From NCBI GenBank assembly GCA_963169105.1, contig OY720637.1, positions 58,054,964 to 58,118,963 of the forward strand: 64,000 nucleotides of DNA, written 5' to 3'. The notes below the pieces were generated by a model. That model saw only the letters and a program-made list of their open reading frames with translations. It searched no databases and was not told the DNA's origin. How positions within the stretch are numbered: the first letter of the stretch is position 1; every line of letters begins with the position of its first letter. This stretch comes from Ceriagrion tenellum. Taxonomy: Eukaryota; Arthropoda; Insecta; Odonata; Coenagrionidae. Both the position numbers and the translations under genes were made by a program. Shown piece after piece: positions 35,714 to 46,570 of the stretch.

Positions 35714-36434
35714 GGCCCGTATTCATAGTTCGACCTTGAGCATTTGCTTGACCAAGATCGCCTCAAGCACGAGCTTAATCACGATTTACGTTTCATAGTC
35801 GTCAAACAAGGCGGTCTCAAGCCATTTTCCAATAAGTCGAGCTTGGTGAAGATTGTCTTCCTGCAAGACTATCTTATGCAGTTTCACAGTCGGGTCTCAT
35901 TGGATACAAGCAAATGCTCAAGCAAGAATGGTTTCATAGTCGCCGAAGCTTGCCTTGTTGCTGAAATAAGTCCGCGAATAAGCTCGCCTTCGTAAAGTCG
36001 ACATCCACCTCGTCTTGAGCAAAAGCATCTGTTGCTTTTATGCCCCATCTCCCTTTTTATCTTCAATTTCTCGGTGTAGTTGCAGGATATCTAGAAATAT
36101 CCTCTTCTCGACGGGCGTATAATGACGTCATTTACGTGAGGTCGATGCCATGTTTTCGTTTGAAATTACCGCTTCACGGTGACGACAGTTGCCAAGTAAA
36201 CAAATGTAACCGTGTGTGTGATTGGTTGATCCAACAAGCATTTGCTTAGGCACAAGCTTCGTTAAGCTCGTCTTATTGCAAGTAAGGTGATCTTAATCAA
36301 GTTCGCCTTCATGAAGACGGTCTTATTCGGTGACTATGACACCAGAATGTAAATAAGATGGACTTGACCAATAAGGCGATCTCCATCAAGACGGTCTTAA
36401 GTAATGACTTGAGACCTGACTATGAATCCGGGCC
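35714..36434. mobile_element. 721-bp MITE with GGCCCGTATTCATAG ends and TAG duplication
   Basis: It starts GGCCCGTATTCATAGT and ends with the inverse, ACTATGAATCCGGGCC. TAG lies immediately outside both ends (35711-35713 and 36435-36437), and the family A sequence has a single copy there. The interior is full of short related inverted motifs built on CAAGxCGxTCTT and TTCATAGTCG. A small open frame at 35744-35995 has no domain. Confidence 0.85.
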
Positions 36435-36466
36435 TAGGAGATTTTATATTTCGCTCAAACTACCTA

Positions 36467-38342
36467 AGAGGCTACCTACCATTTCGGGCCACCTAATACT
36501 CCGGTGAAATAGTGGTAGCCAAAACAGTGCCACCATTTCCTTCCTGAACAGAGAAACTGCAGAATGTAGGTCACCGCAGGAAGGCATGGGAGTTAGATGC
36601 CCTTCGCCGTTCAACCGTTCACTTCAATTAATGCGGATATGTGGCGTAAGATATAACTTACCGACAGAAAAAACTATCACACTTCAAACTAGACATTCGA
36701 CTTCTTTCTTATGGCTCTTATGAAGTTCAAAATCGCTCAGTCAGCGCAAAATCGAATCAATCCTGGAATATCATTCACACTTACTACAAATAAATATCTT
36801 TATGAAAAGAATCTGTCAAAGTACACACTCAAGAGATGAGAAAACATGATAGATTCTAAACCATAATGCATTCTCAAGGGGTGCCGTATTCGTCATTATT
36901 TACCGACAGAGAGAGGAGTATTATAAAAAATGTACACTTCCATGGTAAACTTCCATTACACAGACCGAACCTAAGATAACTCTTTCAAGAAATGACAAAT
37001 CAAAGAACTAGTCAGCTTAAGATAACTTCTTCTAGAGCAATGGCCATGACGGTTCTCACACACTACGCTCAACTCTACTTCAATGAGAAAATAATCCACC
37101 ACAATGAATACGTCAGGAGCTTAAAAAATGGTCACTTGAGTAAATATTCCTCACGATTCACGACAAATGGAAAGAGTGAACAGACTAATTCACATCATAT
37201 TTCAAACCCAGTCAAACCTTCAGGTAAAACTAAATGGGTTTTAGGAATAGACCTTAGTGACGACGTGAACATGGATGCGTGAATGCGTAAAGTGAATGAC
37301 ATTCACCAACCCACCGCCACAGTTTTCACCCAAAAGGTCGATTTGAAAGGTGAGATCAGAGCTCAGACACTCAAGGAAAGAATTTTTGAACACAAGTGAG
37401 ATAGAGGCAGGGGATAATTCCTACATCTGCCAGAAAACCCTGCTAAACTCAGCCTGGACAAGTCTTGAGAGGTTTCACTAGGAACTCCAACTAAAGTGTA
37501 AGATGGCATCTTACACTTATTTTAATTTTCGGCAGATCTTACACTTTTTTCATTAACGTCACCCACACCTGCGGAACATCGCGTTTAATCTTAAGAGAGA
37601 CTTGACGACGGGCAAGCTATGTGTATGAAAGTGACCCCGTAAGGGTAGCTAAAGGTCCTGTCTCGATAAATATATTATAAAATGAATTAAATAATAGTAG
37701 CTGTATACATAAACCATACGAAACTAAGTGATAATTGAAATTTAAATTATAAAAGTAGACTTAGGGTATTATACTAGTACAACCTTTTCCTCCCGTCGCA
37801 ATACTGTGGTCTATTAGGCTTACTTTTTAGAAATATGGCAGAACGCCAGAATCATAGATCGCCAAATGCGATCGATGATTTCAAATATTTCCGCAACTTT
37901 TTCAGAGAATTGAAAAACTACAACATTTCTTGTAGCTTTTCTGATCTGTGAATGTTTCAACTGACCTATGTACGCCATTCAGTTATTTTATTTTGGGCTG
38001 CCATCCGAAGTTTGGCTCTTGAGTTTACCGTTGCACGAAGGGCCAAGTAGGAAAGAAAATACACACTTTCAGCTTAGAAAACAGAAACCATTAGCTGGAG
38101 AAACGGCGAGATCGTTACAACCTGTGACCCAATGGTCCCACTGATGGGATGGCCTTGCCCGGAGAGCTGTTCCGAGGGAAGATTCTTGACCGATGTATTA
38201 AAGAGAAAGTGGGAATTCCCGAAAAACAAACGAGGACGGGAAATGCGATCTTTACCGCAGTAATCGCGACCACCGAATAATAAAAAATCGCGTAAAAAAC
38301 TGAGGCAACCAGCAAATGAATTATGACGAAGTTATGTGCATG
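36467..38342. other. Unassigned DNA with one perfect palindrome
   Basis: A 25-base palindrome lies at 37494-37518. The frame at 36992-37282 (96 aa) lacks recognisable domains. No gene is called. Confidence 0.4.
37494..37518. repeat. 25-bp palindrome
   Basis: AAGTGTAAGATG and its exact complement CATCTTACACTT are separated by one G. A third copy of one arm (ATCTTACACTT) follows at 37536-37546. Confidence 0.8.
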
Positions 38343-38527
38343 TAAAAACAGGTCGCGCAGTATGAAAACTATCTTTGAAATTTCTGATCGATATTCGTAT
38401 TGCGAAAAAAAGAGGACAAGGGTGGGTGGGTGGCGAGACTTCTCATAAGTCATCACTGCTCAGGGTGAGCAGTGATGACTTATGAGAAGTCTCATTGCAA
38501 TTGCGCAGTGTTTTCCTTCCTTCGCCT
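38343..38527 (+). repeat. Repeat family E, copy 1, with perfect 28-bp-arm palindrome
   Basis: It matches 39366-39515 closely: ACAGG.CGCGCAG, TTTCTGATCGATATTCGTAT and TTGCAATTGCGCAGTGTTT are shared. Within it, 38435-38462 and 38466-38493 are perfect 28-bp inverted copies around GGG. Copy 2 has only the right arm, so the left arm looks like a local inverted duplication. Confidence 0.85.
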
Positions 38528-38689
38528 GATGACGTCGCCTTTGTGACAAAACCGGTCAAAAATTGAAATAAACAGTGAAAACATACAATTTTATTTTTTT
38601 TCAAATATGGATTTACTAAAATTCGAGCCAGAAGCACAAAAGTTAATCAGAAAATTAGAATTCAAGAACAGTTTCATTTCGTCAGTTCT

Positions 38690-38985
38690 ACTTTGAGGGT
38701 AAAAATACTAGGTGTTACTGGAAATGTCTAAGTTTAATTTGGGTACGATTTACCGGTTGGATGGCGATGTATCGCTCATTAAAATCGACGGTATTTATCC
38801 TAGTTTGTACGGCAAATAATGAAAAACAAGTAAAAAATTTCGAATAATAAACGAGTAATATTCAAGATACCCCCAAAAAACGATAGGAAAAGAGATTAGG
38901 CATATTTAACGTACCCAAGCGAACCTAGCCAGTTTTGAGCATTTTACAGCATATTTATTTTGAACGAGTGAATATGAAAGAAAGC
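38690..38985 (+). repeat. Dispersed repeat family D, copy 2
   Basis: Partner of 28755-29050, with the same order of conserved blocks (AATTTGGG, CGATTTACCG, CATTAAAATCGACGGT, GCATATTTA). No coding frame. Confidence 0.6.
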
Positions 38986-39365
38986 GTTGGCATAAAGATA
39001 CACAGCCAAGTTCAAAATACGGCAGAAGAGTGGTGGGGCTGAATATGGGGGGCATGAGGAGGGAAGGTGGGGCAGGATGGCACAAATAAAGAGTTAATAT
39101 CCAAAAAAACGTACATAACTAATAATTCACGGCCATCTATACCAAAATCATTTAAAACTACATCTTAGCCAACTGGTTGAGCCAACTTGCGGCAGCTGAG
39201 AATCTTGACAGCATTTCCATCAGCGGCTCTTAAAGTGATCACAACACACTCGTCGGTAGAAAACATGATGTGGAAAATACCAGGTACTTATTGATCGCTA
39301 AGTCAACACCGAACGATTGAGCGAGAGACGAGACAGAAAGAGAGGTAATAAAAGAATCCGAAAGG
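38986..39365. other. Unassigned DNA, no gene seen
   Basis: A G-rich patch lies at 39025-39085. Nothing else was recognised. Confidence 0.4.
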
Positions 39366-39515
39366 AAAAAAAACAGGACGCGCAGTCATGAAAAGTATCT
39401 TTAAAATTTCTGATCGATATTCGTATTGCGAAAAAAAAGAGGACCACTACTGGTGAGCAGTGATGACTTATGAGAAGTCGAATTGCAATTGCGCAGTGTT
39501 TACCTTCCTTCGCCT
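39366..39515 (+). repeat. Repeat family E, copy 2
   Basis: About 150 bp, nearly identical to copy 1 about 1 kb upstream in the same orientation, but without the left arm of the palindrome. Confidence 0.8.
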
Positions 39516-39867
39516 TTCTTTTCTTTCGTTCTTGGATGTACGATGGTCCTATCATGCCGTTTGGCAAGCGTTGAGTCTATTTCTAGCACTCTTGAGAGAG
39601 CCGGCGTGGATGAAGTTCTGTCAGGACAAGCGGATATAATTATACGCTGGTTATGACAGCAGTGATCCGGTTGCAATTTTTAAACCGGATACCGATAACT
39701 ATTTTGATAGTCCACTCCCTCCAGAGGTCAACTCAATATAGCCTAAGTTCGACTGCAGAGACGTAATATACGTTGCTGGTCCACAACGGAACCATAGGAA
39801 AGAAAAACAAACGCCAATAAGATATACTCTATGCTTCCAGGCTTGATGGAGTGGAATAGGAACATAA

Positions 39868-40013
39868 CTAAGTATGAAAAAATAGGCAACTTCCACTGTG
39901 ATAAATTTATTCTGACCGGTTTCGCTTTTGACAGCATCTTGAGGTCGACCTGAAGCGAAACCGGTCGGAATAAATTTATCACAGGGGAAGTTGCCTATTT
40001 TTTCATACTTAGC
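39868..40013. mobile_element. Hammerhead-like palindromic element 3
   Basis: The arms are nearly perfect over about 60 bp (CTAAGTATGAAAAAATAGGC, AACTTCC, TGATAAATTTATTC, GACCGGTTTCGCTT) around a loop of about 25 bases. On the minus strand the centre has CTCAAGATGCT, a spacer, AGCGAAACCGGTC. That is the same layout as elements 1, 2 and 5, with one change in the CTGA box. Confidence 0.8.
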
Positions 40014-40897
40014 CAATAAGATATTTTATTATGATTAAAAAAACATTATTTATTCCGCACAGGACATATCGAATAATTTCACAATTGTGCGACTTTAAAA
40101 GATTACTAAATATTTATTGAAATAATGAGATTCAAGCCCAGTTTTGTGGTACTCCATAGCAAAATTGAGTGATAACTTCCTAACAGATGTTGTTCACTTA
40201 AGCTGCAACAGTGCAGCGAAACTAGTAGATACAGTAAAATTACATTCAGTGGAATCGCTAAGTTACCCTTTGAAGTCGAGAAGACATTTTTCTGTGATAT
40301 TTAATAAATATCCTTCCATCGACCCGTAATATTCTTCAATCGGTCCAGGTAGCGATATATATTTCGGGAGGTTCAGAAGCTTGAAACGAACTGGATAGAA
40401 TAATAAAATTGAAGCATATATTTCTGAAATGTCGATCAATTGGGACGTAAAGAAAAGCGTTTACCTAGTCGAAACATGCAGAAAATATTGGAAGGCATAA
40501 ACGAATGCACATACATACATATTAACCTGACGAAATTTCACAAATCTTTCATGGGGACAAAATTGTCGGGACGAAACAAATGAAAATTTATGGATAAAAA
40601 TTCGCTCCGTCTACAGTGAAAATCGTAGCCAATATTTTAAATTTATGCTGAAAATACGAAGTTTAAAAGAAGACTGTAATGCCTGCGCAAAAATAGTCCT
40701 ACACCGAATGATAAATGTCTCAAAAATACTTCGGAGAATGCACCAAAGATCATTTACTCCACGAGTTAAAACGACAACAAATTCACCATCTTCGATGGAG
40801 AGAGAATTCGAGAATAAGGTCACCAAAAAATAATCTGGGAAGATGAGCGATATTGCCACGCACACTAACCGTTACTCCAACAATGCTGTTACGAACG
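40014..40897. other. Unassigned DNA, no gene seen
   Basis: Frames at 40144-40329 and 40611-40865 show no domain. No repeat was recognised. Confidence 0.4.
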
Positions 40898-41384
40898 TTA
40901 CGAGCTTAATAGAAGAACTAGGATGAGAATTACTATCAGAACGCAGGTTAAAATTTAGGTTAAACCTTATAAGTAAATTCGAAACAGATTTGTTCACAGA
41001 TGACGTTAGATATATATTACGAACCCCTGCATATTATGCTAGGTTTGATCAGATTAACAAGATTAGAGAGATAGATTGTCGTACCGATAGATTTAAAATG
41101 TCATTTTTCCCGCGTACTATAAGAGAGAACAATAGGCAGCGTAGCAAAGGGATAGGTAGGTGAAATATAGTTAGAGTAGTCTGTATTGCATGATGCATGT
41201 AATAACAACCAATAATCCCTTCCTTATTATGTAGATACTAACCACCTAGCTCCATATGACCCAATTATCTAGCATATCTCCCTTAAATATCCTACTTGCC
41301 TGTCAAAGGTTAATGTTTGGTGATCTTCACCCCCTGCCACACACCCTCGTGGTGGCTCGCAGGGTATCACGTAGATGTAGATGA
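40898..41384 (+). mobile_element. Young LINE 3' end, copy 1
   Basis: It encodes the C-terminus of a non-LTR reverse transcriptase: VTSLIEELG, stop, ELLSERRLKFRLNLISKFE, then FTDDVRYILRTPAYYARF, then REIDCRTDRFKMSFFPRTI, ending at TGA 41161-41163. The in-frame TGA at about 40924 replaces TGG of the 59.6 kb copy. A 3' UTR of about 220 bp ends in the hairpin CCCTGCCAC..GTGGTGGCTCGCAGGG and GTAGATGTAGATG. It differs from the 59.6 kb copy at only scattered bases, so both inserted recently. Clade not assigned (CR1/L2/Jockey-type C-terminus). Confidence 0.9.
41327..41372 (+). promoter_or_regulatory. Conserved 3' stem-loop of the LINE family
   Basis: CCCTGC pairs with GCAGGG, and an inner GCCAC pairs with GTGGC. 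Equivalents occur at about 6108, 10490, 18684, 50157 and 60047. In several LINE groups the enzyme recognises a 3' stem-loop of its RNA; a similar role here is inference from conservation. Confidence 0.6.
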
Positions 41385-41469
41385 ATGCCAATTCACACGG
41401 TTGATTCTACTCGACACCTATTCGTCCTTAACTAGAACCCCGGGATACGCATGAGAATGCTCCAAAAAA

Positions 41470-41812
41470 ACAAACGGTATATATAACGGAAAAAAAAGTT
41501 CGCCGTCCGTTCCAATTTTAGCAGACTGGCGTCAAAGGGAAGCAGAACACAAGGACGCCCTCGAGGTCCCTAACCGCATCTCGCTCGCCATTTCTTTGGG
41601 GTAGGTTTTCCGGGGCGGGGCGGGATCGGCGCCGTGACATCATCTGCCACACACCAGAATGGCGAGTTGTGACGTGTTCGCAAGGAAGGGATTAACTTTC
41701 GCCTTCCCGGACCACTCGACTCTCCCCACAGAGCGTTCTAATTTCCTCTTCCACTCGCTCCGACTTTCGCCGCGAGCGACCGCACTCCGCCAACAAGAGG
41801 TGAGTGCGGTAC
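41470..41812 (+). promoter_or_regulatory. Candidate promoter and first exon with splice donor
   Basis: A TATA-like run (GGTATATATAACGG) lies at about 41475. A GC-rich block follows, with a GC box (GGGGCGGGGCGGG) at about 41613 and many CpGs. At 41795-41806 the sequence AAGAGGTGAGTG is a strong splice-donor match (GT at 41800-41801). No known protein is encoded upstream of the donor, so any exon would be untranslated. It could equally be chance in GC-rich DNA. Confidence 0.3.
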
Positions 41813-41902
41813 CGAACGAAACGATATTATGACGTAAATTGCCAGCGCTACCAATCGGTTACCGTACAACAATCTCGAATTTTGTCGCGCAAATTTCTCA
41901 TT

Positions 41903-42164
41903 CACTACGTTTACCAATCGAACTCAGATCGAGTTGGTCTGTTCATCTCGGTATGGTAAACGCAACGGGCTAGTGGGATCGATATGAGAAGCGGGCTAAC
42001 TCGGCCCGCTTTCTTTGCCAGTCTGAGAATTCAAATCGATATGAACCGAACCGATATTTCAATCGATTTCCCATTGCTAAACCAGGTGATCCGAGACGGC
42101 TGGCTTAGAATGTTCAGATCGGTCGGAGTTCATATCGATCTGAGTTCCATTGGTAAACGTAGTG
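41903..42164. mobile_element. 262-bp MITE with CACTACGTTTACCA ends
   Basis: The ends CACTACGTTTACCAATCGA and TCCATTGGTAAACGTAGTG are inverted repeats; similarity runs inward through GAACTCAGATCGA. ATT lies immediately outside both ends (41900-41902 and 42165-42167), suggesting a 3-bp duplication. Short inner repeats on ATCGATATGA are frequent. No coding capacity. Confidence 0.8.
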
Positions 42165-42183
42165 ATTGATAACAAGCTTTAAT

Positions 42184-42738
42184 GAGGCATTTTCTTTGCT
42201 CAGGGACATTATTAGGAATGGTGGGACGTCGACAACTTCGCAGACATGATGCCACAGTATAGACAAAACTCAAAATTTAAATTATATTCGAAATTTTTTA
42301 AAGTTGTGACGTGAAAATTAAATTAGGGTAATTATATGGAAGAGTCAACACTCAGGCTCATTTTGCAAATAATTAATGAACTTTAATAATTAAAGATCTT
42401 TGTTTGATTGGTAATTATGATTCCTATTTATATTTTCAACAATGTTTTAGATTTTCAACAAAACGTTTAGGCGTTTTATTTGCTCAGAGACATTATTAAG
42501 AAAAGGCTGGACCTCGACAAGTCTGCGGACGAGATGTCATGGCATAAGACAAAATTCAAAACTTAATTATATTAATATATCTGAAATTGTTAAAGTTGTG
42601 ACGTTAAAATTAAATCAGGGTAACTACATGAAAAAGCCAACATTCAGGCTCTTTTTTGAAAATTACGAATGAACTTCTAATCCTGCTAATAGGTAACTAT
42701 GCTTCCTATTAATATTGTCCACAATGTTTTAGATGGAA
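42184..42738 (+). repeat. Tandem duplication, ~285-bp unit
   Basis: Two units (about 42184-42455 and 42469-42738) share GACATTATTA, GACAAAA.TCAAAA, AAAGTTGTGACGT and TCAACA.TCAGGCTC-like blocks and CAATGTTTTAGAT. Divergence is perhaps a quarter by eye, so the duplication is old. No frame survives in both units. Confidence 0.75.
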
Positions 42739-44755
42739 ACTTTTTAATGTGCATATCACATCAGGAAGAAATCACGGAATAAGTGAATGTTGATGTTTCA
42801 ATTAAAAGTATCACCTTTAGTTAATGTATAAAACTATATAATCATGTTCCAGCATAAAAACTGATCCTCAACAAAGATCAAGGTCGAGATTCGCAACTAC
42901 ACTTTTTCTGGTAAAGCGTTTCCTCGAGTTGATTTCTCAGCTGGTTTGGATCACCAATCTATCTTGTTCACGTTAACCAACTACCACACTTATGTATAAT
43001 AAAAAACACCAACTCTTGGTTATGCCCTTATTTGCGCAAAATGAACTCTGAGGGTTAAAACTAACTGGACTTCATATAACCGATCCTGAATATCTTTCGA
43101 ACCAAAACTTTTTATTTCATGAACATACACTCATCTCAAGAAATATGACTCAGCTAGCCGAGTCTCACGTGCCTATAAACAATAAGTAAGTACAGATGTA
43201 AACTAAAGATTTACTGCAATTGGTTCACAGAAAATTAAAAAAAAATCCTCACTTGCGGCCCACTAGTTCGCGGTCTATATGACCGTAGGTTAGACGTAGT
43301 TCTATGAAAGACCTGAATTTTTAATAGAAAGCTATTAGAACGATCTTGGCTCTACGTTAAAATGGATGAATTCACTTTCACCCGGGTATTAAGTTCAACT
43401 GTAGCTATCGACCCCGTGGGTACTCATGCCGTCGGTAATTCCCGGTGGGAAAATAGAGTACGTACTATCGAATTCAACGGCTATCGTATAAAAGTTAAGA
43501 TTCGATGGTGTAGCTGCTCTTCATAAAATGGTATAAAATGGTCATTCAATTACCGCTACTTCCATTTGCCCGCCATGAATGATCACATGGGGCATGCGGA
43601 AGGTAGAGTGAATGAAATTCTCACTATATCTTCGTTTAACTAATATATTAATTATCTCAGTTCGCCATTATGATAAGTAAAATGCCATTACATCCCTCCC
43701 CCCACATTTGGAATACTACGACTTCTTTTGAATCTGTTTTTCGATCCCTGGAATTGATCAAAATGAACTTCTGCAAAGAGAGCAGCATGGCACAACAATC
43801 TTATGTCTTACGACGGGAAAGATCTTGAATTAATCAGACAAGAAGCTCACCTATTACTTACCGCTATACTAACTCCTTCCTATCAGTACGTTTTTCACGC
43901 ATCTGCCACCGACGTCATCCACCTCCTGGCCATAAAACCGAGAACCAATGATAGGGGGCACACTTATCAGAGTTGGAACGGTGATACAGCTCCACTGATA
44001 TCCCCTTATCATCAAACCATTCACTTCTCCACGCATTTCTACGCATCGGAGAGTCGAGTGAATTTCGGCGAAGCCGTCTACAGAGGGGGCTGAAAACGCG
44101 ACGACCTTGACGACGGGGAAACATTACGAGTATCCGTCTGGTCAACACAGTCCCGCTGCGCTAGCTGCGTAAATAAACATATTATTCTTCACCGTGATCA
44201 GCGGTCGACTTTTCCCTTGGCTGAGAGAAGAGAAAGACGTACAAAATATACAGTCTACTTGGTAAACACTCCTTATCCAGAGGATTTGCCTCAGAAATAT
44301 TAAGCCCATTCTGTTGTTCCGGGATGAATTAAGTAGCAAGGCTAGGAAGACGGAGGGCAAAGTAATAAACGTGGTTGCAGCCAAAGTAATAGCATTCGGT
44401 AAAGTGTAAATTTATAATTGCCGATTAAATTTGCTTGGATATACAAAGAATTACGGTGAATCTACCTCCATTCATACTCTGGACATTTATATTGAAGCTT
44501 TTACTACTGTAAACAAGTATTACTGCATTATAAAAGAGCGATATTTATAAAAAAAACACTAGGAAATCGGTTCAAACTATTTTTTTTAGCAAAAAAGCCG
44601 ATGAGACCTCAAAAATGCATAGAAAAATTGAAAAAGCTAAAATAACTTATAGCATAAGCAACAGAACTTCCAGCATTAGCTCAAAATTCTCCACGGTACC
44701 TATAAGCTAGAGGTGAGCTTTATCAGAAAGTTATCATTTCGTGATCCACTGACGG
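42739..44755. other. Unassigned DNA, no gene seen
   Basis: Overlapping frames at 43803-44148 have no recognisable domain. No repeat was seen. Confidence 0.4.
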
Positions 44756-44972
44756 TTGCTTATTCATGGGAATAAAACTTGCTAGTGCTGTTTGCTTTTA
44801 TATATATCCCACACCATATTTGAGTCAAGTGAAAGAGGTGGAAAGAGTGCGGTGTGTGCCGCTTAGAGAGGATTTTTTTAATTCCACATCTTCCACTTGA
44901 CTCAATTATGGTGGGGGTATATACATAATAGCAAGCAGCACTAGCAATTTTTATTCCCATGAATAAGTGACC
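44756..44972. mobile_element. Long inverted repeat (element 4)
   Basis: Arms of about 90 bp share TTATTCATGGGAATAAAA, GCTAGTGCTG, TATATATCCC and TTGAGTCAAGTG, with about 30 bases between them. It is followed by GGTCACGAAACGTCGGGCC and preceded by CCACTGACGG, a possible CTGA/GAAAC pair. The link to the hammerhead-like set is weaker than for elements 1-3 and 5. Confidence 0.7.
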
Positions 44973-45796
44973 AGCAGTGGGTCACGAAACGTCGGGCCAA
45001 AAACCGATATCACACGCGGCATAGACCTGTAATATTTTATTTTATCAATCAAAACATGAGCCGCAAAAGCTTCAACAGGTGTTATATATTTAAAAATTAC
45101 AAATACAGTACTTAAGGCACCCATGGCTAATCACGAAAACGTATGACTATCAACTCGTAGCGGAAATATCATAATTGTTCCTCCCACTCCTACTTCGCCT
45201 TCGCTGTCCTTCTGAAAGGATCTTCCGGAAGGAGAATCGCCAGTAAATAACAAAAGATACAAATGACAATACTGCGATTTCAGAACAACCCGTTAGTCCA
45301 ATTACTCGCCTGAAAGCTTTGTGTCGATAACTTTCCAGAAACACCACCCACGCAACATTTAGTCATCCAGACCTGGTTTAGAAAGTCCAGCCAACATTCT
45401 CGAAAGCTGCTCCGTGGCCCGGATTCATTACTCCGATTTTATTACTATGTCTCGCCGAGAAGACGTTGAATACCGCACCTCACTGATTGTATGCCTCTTG
45501 TGCGGCACCCAAAATGAAGATTTAGGCAAAGTTAAAGCCAGAAATTTATGTAGCGAAAAAGCAAAGAGGTAATATGTACTCGAGTTGAGACTTTCAATCG
45601 CGAAGTAACAACATCCTAACGTTCCCGACTAGAAAAAAACTCACGGCATTACATTGAAAAAAACCAAAGTTTCCTGCACAAAAGTAATGAGATTCTCTAT
45701 GACAAAGAAAGCGAGGCTGGTGATTCAAGTTCGAGGACACAAACTCGAGCAAGTAGATCATTTTAATTACTAACAATAAGGTAGTACACTAGAAGA
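44973..45796. other. Unassigned DNA, no gene seen
   Basis: No repeat or domain was recognised. Confidence 0.4.
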
Positions 45797-46570
45797 CAAC
45801 GGACATAGTAGCAAAGACATATGGAAGAGAATAGCCCTAGCTAAGGAGGCGTTTAGTAATAGAAAGGAGTTGATGAGGGGAACATGGGTAAGGATGTGAA
45901 AGAGGTGAAGAGCTTGATATGGATCGTAGCGTTGTATGGTGCAGAAACGTGGACCCTCAGGAAGCAGGACGAGCATAGGATGCAGGCATTTGAGATGTGG
46001 GTGCGGAGAAGGATGAAGAAGGTGAGGTGGACGGAGAGGAAGACTAACGAGGAAGTGCTCGAAATGGTGGGCAAGGAAAGGAAGCTTCTGAATGAAATCC
46101 GGGATAGGCAGGGTAGATGGCTGAAGGATGTAATATAGGGCGATTGGTTGCTCAAGAGTGTGATAGAGGGAAGGATGTTGGGCAAACGCGGAAGGGGGAG
46201 AAAGAAAATTGGTTTCATGGACGGGATTAACCCTTTGAGTGCGGCATGACGTGATTTCACGTCATGAACGTGTTAACGCTGGTGCTAATGACGTGATATC
46301 ACGTCAAGGGTACCGTGAGCGTTCCAGCTTTCAGTAAATAACTCTCATTAGGCCCCTTGTGAAAGCTGGAACACTCACAGTACCAATGACGTGATATCAC
46401 GTCATTAGTATCAACGTAAAGACAACCATGACGTAATATCACGTCATGCCGCACTCAAAGGGTTAAGAAGGGTAGATCGTATGCTGAGGCGAAGGATATA
46501 CTAGAGGGAAATGGGCCCCTGAAAGTGTAGAAAACCGGGAGAAGATACTCAGACATTCAACAAAACCTAC
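45797..46570 (+). mobile_element. LINE C-terminal fragment, split by a palindromic MITE
   Basis: It encodes RIALAKEAFSNRKELMRG, then after a frameshift ALYGAETWTLRKQDE, FEMWVRRRMKKVRWTERK, TNEEVLEMVGKERKLL and IRDRQGRW. An in-frame stop is at 46136-46138; then LLKSVIEGRMLGKRGRGR follows. The frame is interrupted at 46231-46462 and resumes as KKGRSYAEAKDILEG. This C-terminal pattern is common to non-LTR retrotransposons of a group different from the 41 kb family (no IDCRTDR block). Broken by at least one frameshift, one stop and one insertion. Confidence 0.85.
46231..46462. mobile_element. piggyBac-like palindromic MITE with TTAA sites
   Basis: 232 bp, nearly a perfect palindrome. The ends are CCCTTTGAGTGCGGCATGAC and the exact inverse, flanked by TTAA on both sides (46227-46230 and 46463-46466). 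TTAA duplications and CCYTTT-type ends are known for piggyBac. It contains four near-identical 18-bp palindromes of the type TGACGTGATATCACGTCA. Precise removal, leaving one TTAA, restores the LINE frame (GIKKGRSY). Confidence 0.9.

Larger units (their letters stand above)
34615..36466 (+). mobile_element. MITE family A, copy 5, carrying three nested insertions
   Basis: The outer element begins AAGGTAGTTCGAGCGA and ends TTTCGCTCAAACTACCT. Family blocks appear in the right order but are separated by three foreign segments: 34695-34896, 35313-35676 and 35714-36434. Removing them leaves about 565 bp, the normal family length. This is the deepest nest in the window. Confidence 0.9.

Noticed and set aside
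36992..37282. 96-codon open frame
   Set aside because: Composition is ordinary for the background, there is no motif, and no splice context was identified.
45853..46260. 135-codon minus-strand frame
   Set aside because: It lies antisense to the clearly recognisable LINE C-terminus on the plus strand and is its shadow.
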